Shown here: positions 11,508-22,623 of the stretch, one piece after another
How the letters are laid out: every line of letters begins with the position of its first letter
How positions within the stretch are numbered: the stretch's first letter is position 1
NCBI GenBank assembly: GCA_921293015.1
Contig: OV121095.1
Coordinates: 38,599,484 to 38,663,483 of the forward strand
Reading direction: 5' to 3'
DNA length: 64,000 nt
Source: Phorcus lineatus
Taxonomy: Eukaryota; Mollusca; Gastropoda; Trochida; Trochidae
The notes under the pieces: generated by a model
The model's database searches: none
What the model was told of the DNA's origin: nothing
Seen by the model: the letters and a program-made list of their open reading frames with translations, nothing else
Position numbers and translations under genes: made by a program

Positions 11508-11939
11508 TTGGGACCTCTGCTACCACAAGAAAAGCAAGGTTTGTCTGGTTGATGATGATGAGGTTGGAGATTTTACAGGCGCTTCCAGCACAGCTGATTT
11601 CGCACTTGGGATTTGGAGAAGGTGCTTGAATCGTCATTAGGCGGAAGAATATGCTGATTCCCCATTCAACCTGATTATAGTTATCATATACCCCGAATGA
11701 TGAAATGTGTAAATTTTCTTACAAATACATTCAATCCTACATCTGCACATCCACAAACTGTCGTAATTGATTGTACTTTTGGCCATGAGGCTTCAAAGCC
11801 GAAATAAACATCTTCTCATTGGATTTTCAATTTGTGTCTTTCAACGTGTCTCGTGGACTTTTGTATCTTCAGGCGATCATGTATTCAAGAAAAGTTAAAT
11901 ATTGAATTTAAAAAATAAAAACATAATATATATATTCAT

Positions 11940-13479
11940 CGAAAATGGTTTTTATTAAAAACGCATTGACATACATACAGAGCACAGAGACTGAAACTAT
12001 AACTTAACTTGCATTCATATTTACAGTATCATACAGTACAAAAATACAAATATAATTGTAACATTACCATGATATGTCGTATTTCAACATGAAACATTTG
12101 TGTAAGATCACGACAAGCCACTTTTAACCTATCACATAATCACGCTGATATCACATACATGTACACATAATTCACACTCACTGACAAGAGACCATATTCA
12201 TAAGGGGAAGTAACTCGTGTCAGTTTAAGATATCACATGTGAGGTAGTCTTGGTGTGAAGTTATGATCACAAGTTTGTAATGAAAAATATATTGCACTTC
12301 ATTGTGACAAACATTAATATCAAAATGGTATGCATAAACATTCATTCATAGGTCAAATCATTCAGCAGTTCATCGGAGTTAAATTCTATATATGGTAAAA
12401 ATGTTAAGTAGATAGTTGATCTGACTGAACATGAACTCTCTCACATGCGATCTCGACCTCTCACAAAATAAAGGCATTTCATTCAAGTCGCTTCATAAAC
12501 AACATTGTACATTTATTCAATCAAGTAACAATCATAACTGTCAACATCCTGTTTTAACAAGACGTTCCATATTTGCATTGAAGAAATTTTACAAAATAAC
12601 AGTTGCACATGCATGGCACCTTTTTGTTTATTTTATAAACTGAGACAAGAACACATTACGTGATTCCATATTCTAACATACAGGATCAGTCTTTTATAAG
12701 CTGATACAGGCCAAGAGGCAAATTTTTATTTTTTGGTAAATTAACGCATGTCATTAAATTTTAAAAAACCCCAACCTATTCTTCACGCTAAAACAACAAC
12801 CACCCTAAAGAAAAGAAAACATATTTTACAGCGCCTTGTTTTTTTATACATGAATTTTTTCATGTAAAAGTTTTGATTACCGTTGGCTTAACAACTGTTC
12901 TCTACAACAACAGATGCAACCATATTCCTTCTCTTACACATAATGCATGTAAACAATGTAACCTATCCTGTTCTTATATATGTTCATCTCCAGGTCTACA
13001 GATCCCACCAGCACCTGCGTTTCACTGGATTTCAATATTGACACACCTGCATCGGAACATATGAAAACTCCGACCTTGTTATACAAACAGTGAGAACCAG
13101 CTCACTTCCTGTCTGTATATTCAATCGTTTATTTCCTTAAAGCGTTCTAGCTTCGTCTGTAGATCGTTATTGAAGAACGTCTTTGGTAGTTTGTCAAGGC
13201 ATATCATGTAAAGGGATTTCAATGTCAATCTTGAAATTGGTCAATTCTGTCAAGTCTTTGAAATACCTGATCACAGCTCACGTAACCACGCCCTAGTTTG
13301 AGAATCCGCATCAACGTCACCCCGTTTTTCTCACAAGGAGTTTCTCAATTGAGTTTCAGCAGCGCATTCTCTTCTCAGAGCAACATGCCATTAACCCTTA
13401 CAGCATCACAGGGAATGGCCCTTGGCCCTCTGACTCTCGGCGCCAAGAAATTCGAAAACAAAGATTCGATTGTCAGAAT
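11940..13479 (-). other. Candidate 3' UTR of TNF ligand gene 1
   Basis: Downstream of the TNF gene 1 stop the minus strand has several AATAAA hexamers (plus-strand TTTATT at 13128, 12725, 12627 and 11951). The first is about 350 bp past the stop. Nothing else coding was recognised, so the transcript may end at any of these sites. No dense AUUUA cluster was seen. Confidence 0.35.
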
Positions 13480-13859
13480 CTAATCAATCTTCTCAATATC
13501 GAAAGTGTTGGCGATGTCCATGTCGTAGAGGTTGGAGTATGAAGGCAGGAACACCTGAAGAGCATCCCCGTCCCTCAGCTTGATGTTCAGGTCAACATCA
13601 CTGGACACGTAGTGAACAATCGGCAACATCGTTTTCTCAACCTTCAGGATCGTGAAGTCGGCGCCTCTCTTCCTGTAGACGTAGTGGTCAAAAAGGATGG
13701 TCCCGTTCGGTTTATGGCTATTGGAGTCGAGGCTGAAGTGGCTCTTGACTCGGTACAAGCCTCCCTTGGTGACATGGATTGTGTCGTTGGTGATCTTCAG
13801 GGGGCCCATCAGGAATGCCGTGCCGTCCGAGGACTTAGAGATCCATCTGATGGAGTTGA
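13480..13859 (-). CDS. TNF gene 1, coding exon 3 (most of the TNF domain)
   Basis: Encodes residues 195-320 up to the TAG at 13480-13482. The 3' splice site on the minus strand reads CTCGTGTTCCAG, leaving two bases that complete the split codon begun by exon 2. An apparent ATG upstream of the splice site belongs to the intron and is not a start. Confidence 0.85.
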
Positions 13860-16800
13860 CTGGAACACGAGAGATCAACATTCATTTTATATGTTAATTA
13901 AGTATATGATATAAAATGAAGGATTGGATATGGATATCGTGCATACACCTAAGCTCAAAATTACGGCACTGGTTATTTATTTCCCTCGTTTATGTCAACA
14001 TAGTTCCGTTTCATCCTCAACGTTTTAGGAGTTTAACAACCGTATCTGCATAAACTGCGTTGGTCAATATTTTCAATGTTTCAGTTCCAGACCAGGTATT
14101 TATCAAATTGAAGCGAAAGGTATTCACCAATTGCTAATATTGCAATCTGCCATATATTTTATACACTTGCTATATTCGAATGTAGATTCAATAATGACGC
14201 AATGACAACTTACGATCTTTTGTTTCCTTGACATTTACGAGCAGGTGCGCGATGATTTTTGGCGAGAAGCTCTTCATTGGTTGGTCAGAAGGTGGACACG
14301 GTCGACTCTGTCGTATTTGTTGTTGTTTGACCGCCGAGGCAGAAGGAAGCTATAAGTATAAAAACGAAGAAATTGAATGTATAAGCAAAACCAAAAAACA
14401 AACCAAAGTAGATTATATATAACATTCACATAAACGTATAGATTCTCTTATTCAATCAGAGAAGTTTTGAAGTTTCAGTATCTTAAAACGTGAAACATTT
14501 GCCATAAATGTACGCTTAAAATCGATATCATAATAGAATACAGTTTTAAAAAATTGACGGATTAGATTATTATTTTTTTGGAACAACGAAGAATGATTGT
14601 ATTTTTTCTTAAAGATTTGTTATATTGACCCGAGCTATTTGTTGTACATAATAAATAAGATAAATTTGATTATATAAAATAAACCACATTAATGCAAAAT
14701 AAACTTATAAATCACTTATATATATGCAATTATCACAAAATGTGCAATTTATTGTAATTCAATATTGATACTCCGAATGCCACTCTCCCAATAACTTAAA
14801 CTCTTTTAAATTCTTAAGCATCGATACTTTTTTCTACCTTATTCTTTATCTTTCACTCATGTATGACATAGCTTTATTCAAGCAAGAAAAACCCTTCCTC
14901 TTATCAAATTTCCATGACGACTTTGTGAATCCCGAAGCTATTTATAAATAACATCCTGTTTCAAGCACGGAGAACGTTTCGGATGAAAAAGCTGAATAAA
15001 CAGTGTTTAGAAAGATATACAATACAGTCTAACAAAGCCGATATGAGAATAAATTAACTAGGCACCGCCACTTATGTTATGTGCTCGTACAACTGATGGG
15101 ATAACAGATGAGATAAAGTGGAGTGACATATTTTCTCCGACAATGATTAACTTAGACACGATATCATAAATAATTCAACGCCAAACAGACATGACCTAGT
15201 AAAATGACCTAGTATAAAACTCTAAAGACGCAAAGCAAAATTTATGTTAACTTTTATCATCAGTATCTTGCGTCGAGTAAGGTTACACGCAGGCATATAT
15301 TATCGATATGTAGGGATAAGATTTAAAACATTTTAAACATTTTAAAACTAATGTCTTAGTTTCTGTTTCTTATAATTGATTTTCGAAAACATTTCAAAAT
15401 TACATCAAATGAGAATATTTATCATTAACGTTTTGCTTGAAAGTAATGTTATGATATCGGTAATGTTTTCGATGATTTATATTTAACTATATACGTTTTA
15501 TACCTACGTTTGATATAAAATCGATAATGCTTCCAATGTTATGAGTGATAAGTTAATCTTCCTTGGGCCGCTGACAACACCAGTCGTCCGTCATAATTAT
15601 CGGAATAACAATATTTAATTTATCAAAATTAGGAAAAATAAACGTCTAACAAACATTGTGTTTTCCATGAAATATGGAACCGAATCAGGCGCCCAGGTAA
15701 TTATCCGTTTTATAGCTTAAAGCCATGTTCGGGCATGGTCGTGTCGGTTTCCTGTGACATTTCACAACCACGGCCAACTCTTGCGTTAGACGTGCTATGA
15801 AATTAAATGGCTATAACCGACCATCTTGTTCTACAAAGCTAACCTATCAGTCTACTTTATTCAACGTATTTCATATAATTATTGATATAAAAAACTAATT
15901 AATATGCCAATTAATAAAGTATAAATAACTGACAGTGAGCGTATATCACGTGACAATATTGAAAACCTGCTGTAACGATGTAGGTCATGACATATACTTT
16001 GTTAGACTTAGCACTGGATCGCGGCTAGATATAAGAAGTCACTTATATAGAGTGAACTTGGAATGAGCGGGAAAGTCCCGTACATCAGAAAACCATCGCT
16101 TGAATGCGTGGGCACAGGACTAGGCTATAAAGCTGTGGAAATTCCCGGTTTATTTTAAGCCAGCGATGTCACGTCTGATCGAAGGACAACTTCCGTGTAG
16201 ATAAAGGCGAGTCGCCAAACGTTAGATAATAAAAAATACTTTTTTTTTTTTTTTTTTAAATTTACAAATATTATAAGCCTACATCAAGAATAATCATATG
16301 TAAACAAAATGATTAATGTTTTTCAGGCATTAGTTGAATTTGTAATATGTGATAACGAACGCGAACAATAAACAAAAACGCCGCATTTGTTTAAAAAGAA
16401 CAAGGAAAGGTACTATCCTAAACTTTAAATAACTTCAGATGATGCAGGAAATAAATGATCTCAGATATCATAATAATCAATAAACAAATATCAGCATTCC
16501 AGTCACAAAATAGGTCGCTTTATCTGATGACACACCTGTGTAAAGGTTGTCCTTCATAACAGCTTCCTCTTTTGTTTTGTAATTTCATATTGGAGAAATG
16601 TTCTTATTTCAAAATAGATAAGGTAACTTGTAACATAAGACTTTCAGTCAAGGAAGGTAGACAACCTAAAGGTTACGTATGACTAACTGTAGATTGGAAA
16701 GTATAAAGTTTCATATTCCTCAGAGGGAAGGTCTCTCATGATAGTGCCTGTGCCATTTTTTATGAGATAGCACGATCTTATTCGATGTGATTGTGAAGGA

Positions 16801-17725
16801 TGGGCACCAGGATAATAAACAACACCTAGAAATCTAAGACAAGACGACTTTGTTATGAAACCAAGGTCCACAATTCAGTATTCAGTAATTAACCAAACAT
16901 AATGAATGGACCGAGGTTGATTGTAGAATCAATGAACTTTTTTGTTGAAATATATGCCAACTCATAATCAAGCATCTGTCTGGAATACTCCAATAACTGG
17001 AATTGGTCACAAGTCTGTGTGACGTCTTAGCGACAAAGGGAATACGACTTTAAAACCTCGAATTGCAATGCTCACATGCACCAAACTTTAACGACTTACT
17101 ACCCATTGATGAAGAAAATATAATAATAAGACCCCAAAAAACGCGAAAAGTGATATAGTTCAACTGAAACTATTTCTATTTAGGACATATTGAGAACTTA
17201 AAGAGATAACATCATTTACATTGTTTCTACTGTTGGTACTGTAGAGACAAAATCTAAGAATAATAAAGGTAAACTTACAATGTTCCTACTGATTAGATGC
17301 TGCAGTTTGCCATCGGTCCTTGAAGCACAGCAGTACCCATTGCTTGATTTCAGGGTGACAGGGACCCCTGGGATTCCGTCCTCCCCACAGGGGTAGCACA
17401 TGAGGTCGGGTGCCTGGGGGGCGGGGGATGGTGAGGAGCAGGGGCACGTGTTTTTGAACAGGAGAGTGCCGGTGACGGCTAGACCAGCGATCAAGACGAC
17501 GTTCAACACGAGGGACACCATCACGACACATTTCATCATTAGCGAGGTGTTCCGGCTGATCTGGCGTAACAGCGGGCTCCGACAAAACGAGCGCTGTCTC
17601 TCAACCCTTGGCTTTAAAGGTTCAATGAAGGACACTTGCTTCTCCAACATGGGTTTAGAAGATCGCTCCATCTCTTTCTGGCTGTTGTTACTGTTCTGGC
17701 GGTTGTATTTCGCCACAGACATCAT
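13480..17725 (-). CDS. TNF-superfamily ligand, gene 1 (three coding exons, 320 aa)
   Basis: Predicted trimeric TNF-type cytokine anchored as a type II membrane protein, signalling through TNF-receptor-type proteins. Coding exons are 17279-17725, 14214-14349 and 13480-13859; they join in phases 0 and 1 without a stop. Residues 1-64 are basic and cytoplasmic, and 65-90 are a transmembrane helix. The stalk carries CPC, a CYPCGE motif and a YCCA motif; this spaced Cys pattern recurs, as I recall, in invertebrate TNF ligands. An RQSR (R-x-x-R) site could be cut by a furin-type protease. The TNF homology domain covers about 180-320: KIIAHLLVNV is the first strand, GGLYRVKSHF the central Gly-Leu-Tyr core strand, and the C-terminal block LRDGDALQVFLPS is typical of the fold. 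The start is the first of two adjacent ATGs, with a TATA-like box and kappaB/CRE sites upstream. Assignment to a named vertebrate member is not possible. Confidence 0.85.
13860..14213 (-). other. TNF gene 1 intron 2 (354 bp)
   Basis: Phase-1 intron with a GTAAGT donor and a TTCCAG acceptor on the minus strand. It splits the TNF domain after its first strand. No other feature was seen inside. Confidence 0.75.
14214..14349 (-). CDS. TNF gene 1, coding exon 2
   Basis: A 136-bp exon encoding residues 150-194, from the stalk end into the first beta strand (KIIAHLLVNVKETKD). On the minus strand the acceptor is TTATAG and the donor GATC/GTAAGT. It enters in phase 0 from exon 1 and leaves one base for exon 3. 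The frame stays open across both joins, the main support for this short exon. Confidence 0.75.
14350..17278 (-). other. TNF gene 1 intron 1 (2.9 kb)
   Basis: Long first intron between the stalk exon and the TNF-domain exons. It includes a poly-T run near 16241-16257. Open frames inside are short and unassigned; no nested gene was recognised. Confidence 0.65.
17279..17725 (-). CDS. TNF gene 1, coding exon 1 (cytoplasmic tail, TM, Cys stalk)
   Basis: A 447-bp exon of exactly 149 codons, from ATG at 17725 to the phase-0 donor ATT/GTAAGT. It contains the basic tail, the transmembrane segment (about residues 65-90) and the stalk with Cys 94, 96, 110, 113, 132 and 133. GC content is clearly above the flanks. 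Reading through the donor meets a stop within about 20 codons, consistent with splicing here. Confidence 0.85.
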
Positions 17726-17948
17726 TTAGTATTCGCTGACACGTCGTGATTTTGACGAATAAACAAACTGTGTGGTACACCTTCAAGATTAACTCCTTTC
17801 ACGATAGGATTTTGGCGATCTTACTAGTGTAACTGTGTGTTATTCTGTGACTAAGACAATGACAGTATAATCCACTAGATGACTTGACTCGAGGAGTTGA
17901 CAGTCGGCAGTTCAACCGAATCAATGATGCCTGCCCGACGGCCAGTCG

Positions 17949-17957
17949 CTATTTATC
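17949..17957 (-). promoter_or_regulatory. TATA-like box of TNF gene 1
   Basis: The minus strand reads GGATAAATAGC about 225 bp upstream of the ATG. A start site near 17920 and a 5' UTR of about 200 bases would follow. Inferred from motif and position. Confidence 0.5.
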
Positions 17958-17995
17958 CTGAGCTAGCGTGTGAGCTCGTTCTCATTCACTTCAAC

Positions 17996-18005
17996 GGGAA
18001 ACCCC
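17996..18005 (-). promoter_or_regulatory. kappaB-type site, TNF gene 1 promoter
   Basis: GGGAAACCCC fits the Rel/NF-kappaB consensus GGGRNNYYCC exactly. It lies about 40 bp upstream of the TATA-like box. Regulation of a TNF ligand by NF-kappaB is well known in vertebrates; use here is inference. Confidence 0.55.
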
Positions 18006-18006
18006 C

Positions 18007-18014
18007 TGACGTCA
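18007..18014. promoter_or_regulatory. CRE (TGACGTCA), TNF gene 1 promoter
   Basis: A perfect palindromic ATF/CREB-type site, one base from the kappaB-type site. The tight spacing suggests a composite enhancer close to the core promoter. Confidence 0.55.
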
Positions 18015-18029
18015 CTAGGGCCCGAAGTT

Positions 18030-18700
18030 TCACTGGCCCAGTTTCGTTACAGGTGTAGCTCTGCGCATGACCAGTTTTTCAAGGCCAATTATCTCATTCA
18101 TGGGGCAGGCCTTCTCGTCGTTCCCCGAAGATGATTTCCGTTCAACTTCGTAATGGGCGACTCGTGAGAACGAATATATATTTTTCTCGTAGATAATGAT
18201 GACACGTTTTTCCAAATATTTATTCTAATAAAATAACGCTTTGCTCTTAGCATTGGTTTGTTTGTCTTTGGGTTGGGTTTTTTTCGGAGACCTGATCACA
18301 GTCTAAAAACGCACCCCTATCTAGCCTTTTCAGCCTTTGTCCTGGAAAATGTATTCGAAATTTATCGATTCATTTATCATTAATCACGAACCATGTAAGA
18401 TGATATCTATTTAAACCCTACACTTCTTATAACAGATAATTGTCTCGTTATAACGTGAAGCTATCACTGAAGTTCTGGTTGGAAAATTACTATGCGTTGG
18501 ACACGCGCGTTTCCGCGGGAATTCACTGGCACTGTTGTGTCTTGTCTATACGTCGCAAGAGTCACAACACGCGGTGTTTGTCAATGGGAATCCTGAGACT
18601 GAACGACAAGATCGTAGTACATGAGTTGGCGTACGATAAGGAATCTACCTCGTTGTTTATATTGATAATGTGTGGGTTCACTTCAAATATAGAACACCGG
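18030..18700. other. No gene recognised
   Basis: A plus-strand open frame at 18440-18703 has no recognisable domain. The segment follows the TNF gene 1 promoter and may hold further upstream control sequence. Confidence 0.35.
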
Positions 18701-18714
18701 TAGATTTGATGGAC

Positions 18715-19028
18715 TTTCTAGGCGCACTAGACCTTGTTATATGTGTAATGACAATTTTGTAGAAAATGAAAATTATTTTTATTTGAAGGTAGAATGTGAT
18801 CTGCGATGTAAGTATTTCAAAGCATTACCATGTCACGTTGATCAGCTATACTTTTTAAACACCTTAACATTCACAAATTTTACAAAAACAACTTTTAAAA
18901 TTTTATAACGGAACAATTATTACTACGTTCTCCTGATATGGTTGTTATTTCACCACTACTGTATAATCATACGACTGTTCATTTTGTATTGTAAGTGGAC
19001 CTTCTTAATAAACTTGATTGATTGATTG
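18715..19028 (+). mobile_element. LINE (non-LTR retrotransposon) 3' end, decayed
   Basis: One frame reads PCYMCNDNFVENENYFYLKVEC, a worn version of the C-x2-C...E-D-E-Y-H-F-L-x-C motif that ends the reverse-transcriptase ORF of many invertebrate LINEs. It continues as LRCKYFKALP and meets a stop. The element ends AATAAACTTGATTGATTGATTGA, a short-repeat LINE tail. The 5' part is missing. The clade cannot be fixed from this piece. Confidence 0.6.
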
Positions 19029-19961
19029 AAGTTATTTTTTGAAAATGAGGTCTTGAAAATTGCATACATTTATCTTCGATTATTTTACTGAAATTATTTG
19101 TATGTTTATGGATAAGCTTTATGGATTATTAGCTCTGAATTTGCTAACATTACGAATCTATACCATTATGATAATGATTTAATAAATCTTGAATTTGAAT
19201 ATTCAACAATGAATGGGCTATGTATATATATTATTTACTTTTTCTTATCCCCTGTATTAATTCATTTCTTAATGATTTTGTTAACAATGCATCCTGAGAT
19301 AAGGAACATTAGATAATCAATTACGTGTATCTCTGTGTGGTTGTTTTACTCGATATAACACACCAATATTCAGTGAACGTATTATGAGATGACGGTCATT
19401 TATAGAAACACATATTATACACTTATGATTTCATTCATTTAAGTTAACCCCACACGTCATGTATTGTCATTGAACCGTGAACACTTATGGAAGCACATAC
19501 CATGTTAAAGGGTACATGTTGTATATTTCGTTAAAGAGTGACAGGTTATTACTCTGTATATACATAATCAATCGGAATGAAATAACAATGAGGTCAAAGC
19601 AATGTAAACCTTCAGTAGGCAATTATTCGACCTTCCATTCCCCGTTTTTAGATTTCCGCCAAAGTTGACAGCCGAATGATTTTAAAATCATTGAAGCGTA
19701 CCTGTGCGTCGCACCCCGCGTGACGCGTGAGCTGGCGTAAAAAATAGAAGTTTTCCTTAAAGGCCGCAAGTTCTATACATCGATAATGACATGACACCTA
19801 CATGCAATGTGTAGTTGTTGATCTTCGAACATTTAAAGACTTTAATATACTACATTTGAGGTGAAGTAAATTACAAGTTATACAGTTTCTATTATTTGAT
19901 TCTTATTTGGAGCATGTTTTTCTTATTCATCATGTGAAGTGTAGTACTTGAACTGTCCATA
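19029..19961. other. No gene recognised
   Basis: AT-rich DNA without a domain-bearing frame or clear repeat. Confidence 0.4.
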
Positions 19962-20630
19962 TTAAAGGCACTAGTGCACGCTTTTACGGTTTAAATTGGC
20001 TATTTTAAGGTTTAAGAGAACTTATCCATTCACTTAAGCTTTCTATCGATGCCAAGAAATACTTAAAATTCTTTACAGTTGACCTGCAATCAACAATACA
20101 AAATTTAGACAGCCGCTGTCGGCTTGGACATATACAAAATCTATGGTTAGCTGTGCATAAAACGGATAAATTATGGACAGTTAAACGCGGCTGAACTAGT
20201 ATTATCTGCAGCTATTGAATTTACCTAAACTCTGAACTGTGAATAAAGAATGAAATACGTTTTATGAAAGCAATGTTGTAAATAAACCGATTTAATAACA
20301 CAGCATTAGCATTGTTATTAGATTGACCCAGGGATCGTATAGACAGATGTCACGATCCCTGATTGACCAAAGCGGCTGCCGTATCCGCTTTACTGTTTAT
20401 AAGCAAAATTTTAATATTTCCGATATCGTAGTTCATGCAGATTTAAAGTTACGTTACATTAAATACTTTCGGCCTTTAAAAATCAACTTTACTACCTGAG
20501 TACGTAATTATATGTTAAATAAGTTACGAGGTAGATTACTTGAGTGAGGGTCGTGAGTAATATCAAGAGATATGCAGTATCTGTGCATTCGTTGTGTTTA
20601 CGAAATATTGGTGTGCACTAGTGCGTTTAA
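19962..20630. mobile_element. TTAA-flanked element with 14-bp terminal inverted repeats
   Basis: The left end (TTAA at 19962-19965, then AGGCACTAGTGCAC) and right end (GTGCACTAGTGCGT, then TTAA at 20627-20630) are inverted copies with one mismatch. TTAA target duplication is the hallmark of piggyBac-type transposition. The 661-bp body has no transposase frame, so this would be a non-autonomous copy. A related single end occurs near 60692. GCACTAGTGC is itself palindromic, so part of the match could be coincidental. Confidence 0.5.
20321..20368. mobile_element. Very small hAT-like terminal-repeat element
   Basis: CAGGGATCGT and its inverse ACGATCCCTG (20329-20338 and 20352-20361) enclose 13 bases. 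GATTGACC flanks them on both sides, with one base shared with the right end. CAG...CTG ends and a 7-8 bp flanking repeat resemble hAT elements. The 18-mer CAGGGATCGTATAGACAG recurs exactly at 54509-54526. Confidence 0.4.
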
Positions 20631-22430
20631 GAACATAACATATTTTTACATTCTGTCGTGTGACTTAAGTTATTTTAAAATATGTGTACATTCTTATTTG
20701 ATTCTAGTTTTTTTAAAATTATTTCAACAGTTTTGAACTGTCAACACTCACGCAGTAGCTTTATTTCTTCTTTATTCCATCATTATTTGTTGTTGAGATG
20801 ATTCTAGTTTATTGAACCAAGTTTCTATTTATACTAGTGGATTCATATCTAAAATAAAATTTCATATGGTGTGCAGTTGTTGAACTGTGAAAACTTAAAA
20901 ACTTAAATACCATAAACGTGCTGTTGTTGTTATTGCACGGTCCAATAGACAATGATAGTTAGACAGTAACTGCCCCTCGTCTTGAAGAAACGTGTCTATA
21001 TGTCGTAACCGGACATTAAACAGTTTTATACATTATTTCAACATATCTCGAGCTGTTACAACAGGGCCCACAGGTTTTGTGTTGAGAGGTAAACAGATTG
21101 AAAACATGTGTTGTTCATATATCCATAATCGAAAAGCGTATGAGATTGAAAATTGGAAAAACGTTTCTGAGGTACGGAAAGTGTTCATTTAAATTTAAAT
21201 TAAAAAGTTGGGATTTCCCATAGAAAATCATAAAACTATAGATTCAAACAGATATTATATTGCAAGACTATGTATTGTAACATGTCCGGTTACGATATAT
21301 ATATATTCCAATAATTTAACTCATTTGATAATAAAGCAATTTATATTATATTATCATTATTGCCTTAACAGATTACTACCTAATACTTTAATTTTCGAAC
21401 ATATGTCTGTTAACAATTATTTTATTATTTCGGAAAAGTGAATAATTCCTGTGATTAACAATTATGACACATTTACGACTATGGCATGACACAAGCGACT
21501 CTGGGACTTCTATCATGTCTACAGTGGATCTATTGTTCTAATAGCCTAATTATATAGAAAATTGAAATTTTAGAAATTTTGGGAGGAGCTTATTAAATTT
21601 CAGTTGAAATTGTTGTATACGGATAATATTAGAGATACATGCCCTATAAATAATATAATATTTCTTCAATAATCTTAACGATCAGATTTCCTTATTAGCA
21701 TTGTTTCATGAGTTGAATATGACGTATGTACAATTTCAATTTACAAGGAGCTATATATAGATACGAAACAAAGGCTTTCCATTGTGTCTCCGCTTGTTAC
21801 CTAGTGTAAACTCCAATTTTGAAACCGGATGAATTTATGAACCAATTGCAACATTGGATTCACTCAAAAAATTTCCTTGAGATTTATTTTAGGATTTTTC
21901 TTTTGATATTCCACTAAATTCCCGTGTATTACGTCATGCGGAGAGTTTATTTCTTCGTATGTATTCAAATAGTACCGAATCTGAATATTCCGTCTTTGAA
22001 CCATAAACGGTTGTAAAAGGTCAAAACGTAAAAGTAATTTTAAAAATATTATCAGAGTAACCTTAGACCAAATTCTAATAAATATAAGGGTTAAACATAT
22101 TTTATTCATGTGAATGAATTAGGACTCTTTAACGGGCTGAATAGCCTATCAACACGGCCTCTATAAAAGTATGATGCAAACTGAAATAAAAATTCTACAC
22201 GATCAATGCTGACTAATACATATAAGACAAAATTGTGCATATGTAAAAAAGGGTTTTCAGGAATTCTCAAAAGTAATATCCGAAAGTTTCTTTGAAATAA
22301 ATCTTTAAATCGTACTTTCGTTTTCTATAACATATATTTTCTGGGAATCCATTGTTAGAATCCTTCACACAAAACGTGAAAAAAACCCAAAGTTTATTCT
22401 TATAACATAAGAAAGAAAAATCTTTACTTG
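20631..22430. other. No gene recognised
   Basis: AT-rich sequence. Several 60-80 codon frames have the composition of random AT-rich DNA and no domain. Confidence 0.4.
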
Positions 22431-22437
22431 ATAATAA

Positions 22438-22623
22438 CTATTTCTTGTGAAATTCACAAGTGTCGGAGTTAACGCTGACTCCTCTCATCTTGTGCGATGT
22501 AGAGAATATCAACATGTACGTCACTTCAAAATGACCTTCAAAGTCGTTTTCAAAACAGCTCAGCTGTTCTCCGACCACTGAGTAAGTTTTCAGCAGAGTT
22601 ACACAATACACTGTAGACAACAA
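22438..22623 (-). other. Exon-like open frame, unassigned
   Basis: This segment is more GC-rich than its surroundings. It reads as one open minus-strand frame ending in TAG, preceded on that strand by TTGTTGTCTACAG, an acceptable 3' splice site. The peptide shows no recognised domain. It could be the last exon of an unseen gene or chance. An inverted repeat CTTGTGAA/TTCACAAG lies at its end. Confidence 0.2.

Noticed and set aside
11377-11637. 86-codon minus-strand frame with Cys residues
   Set aside because: It runs through a 17-base poly-C tract, has no clear splice borders and matches no family I recognise.
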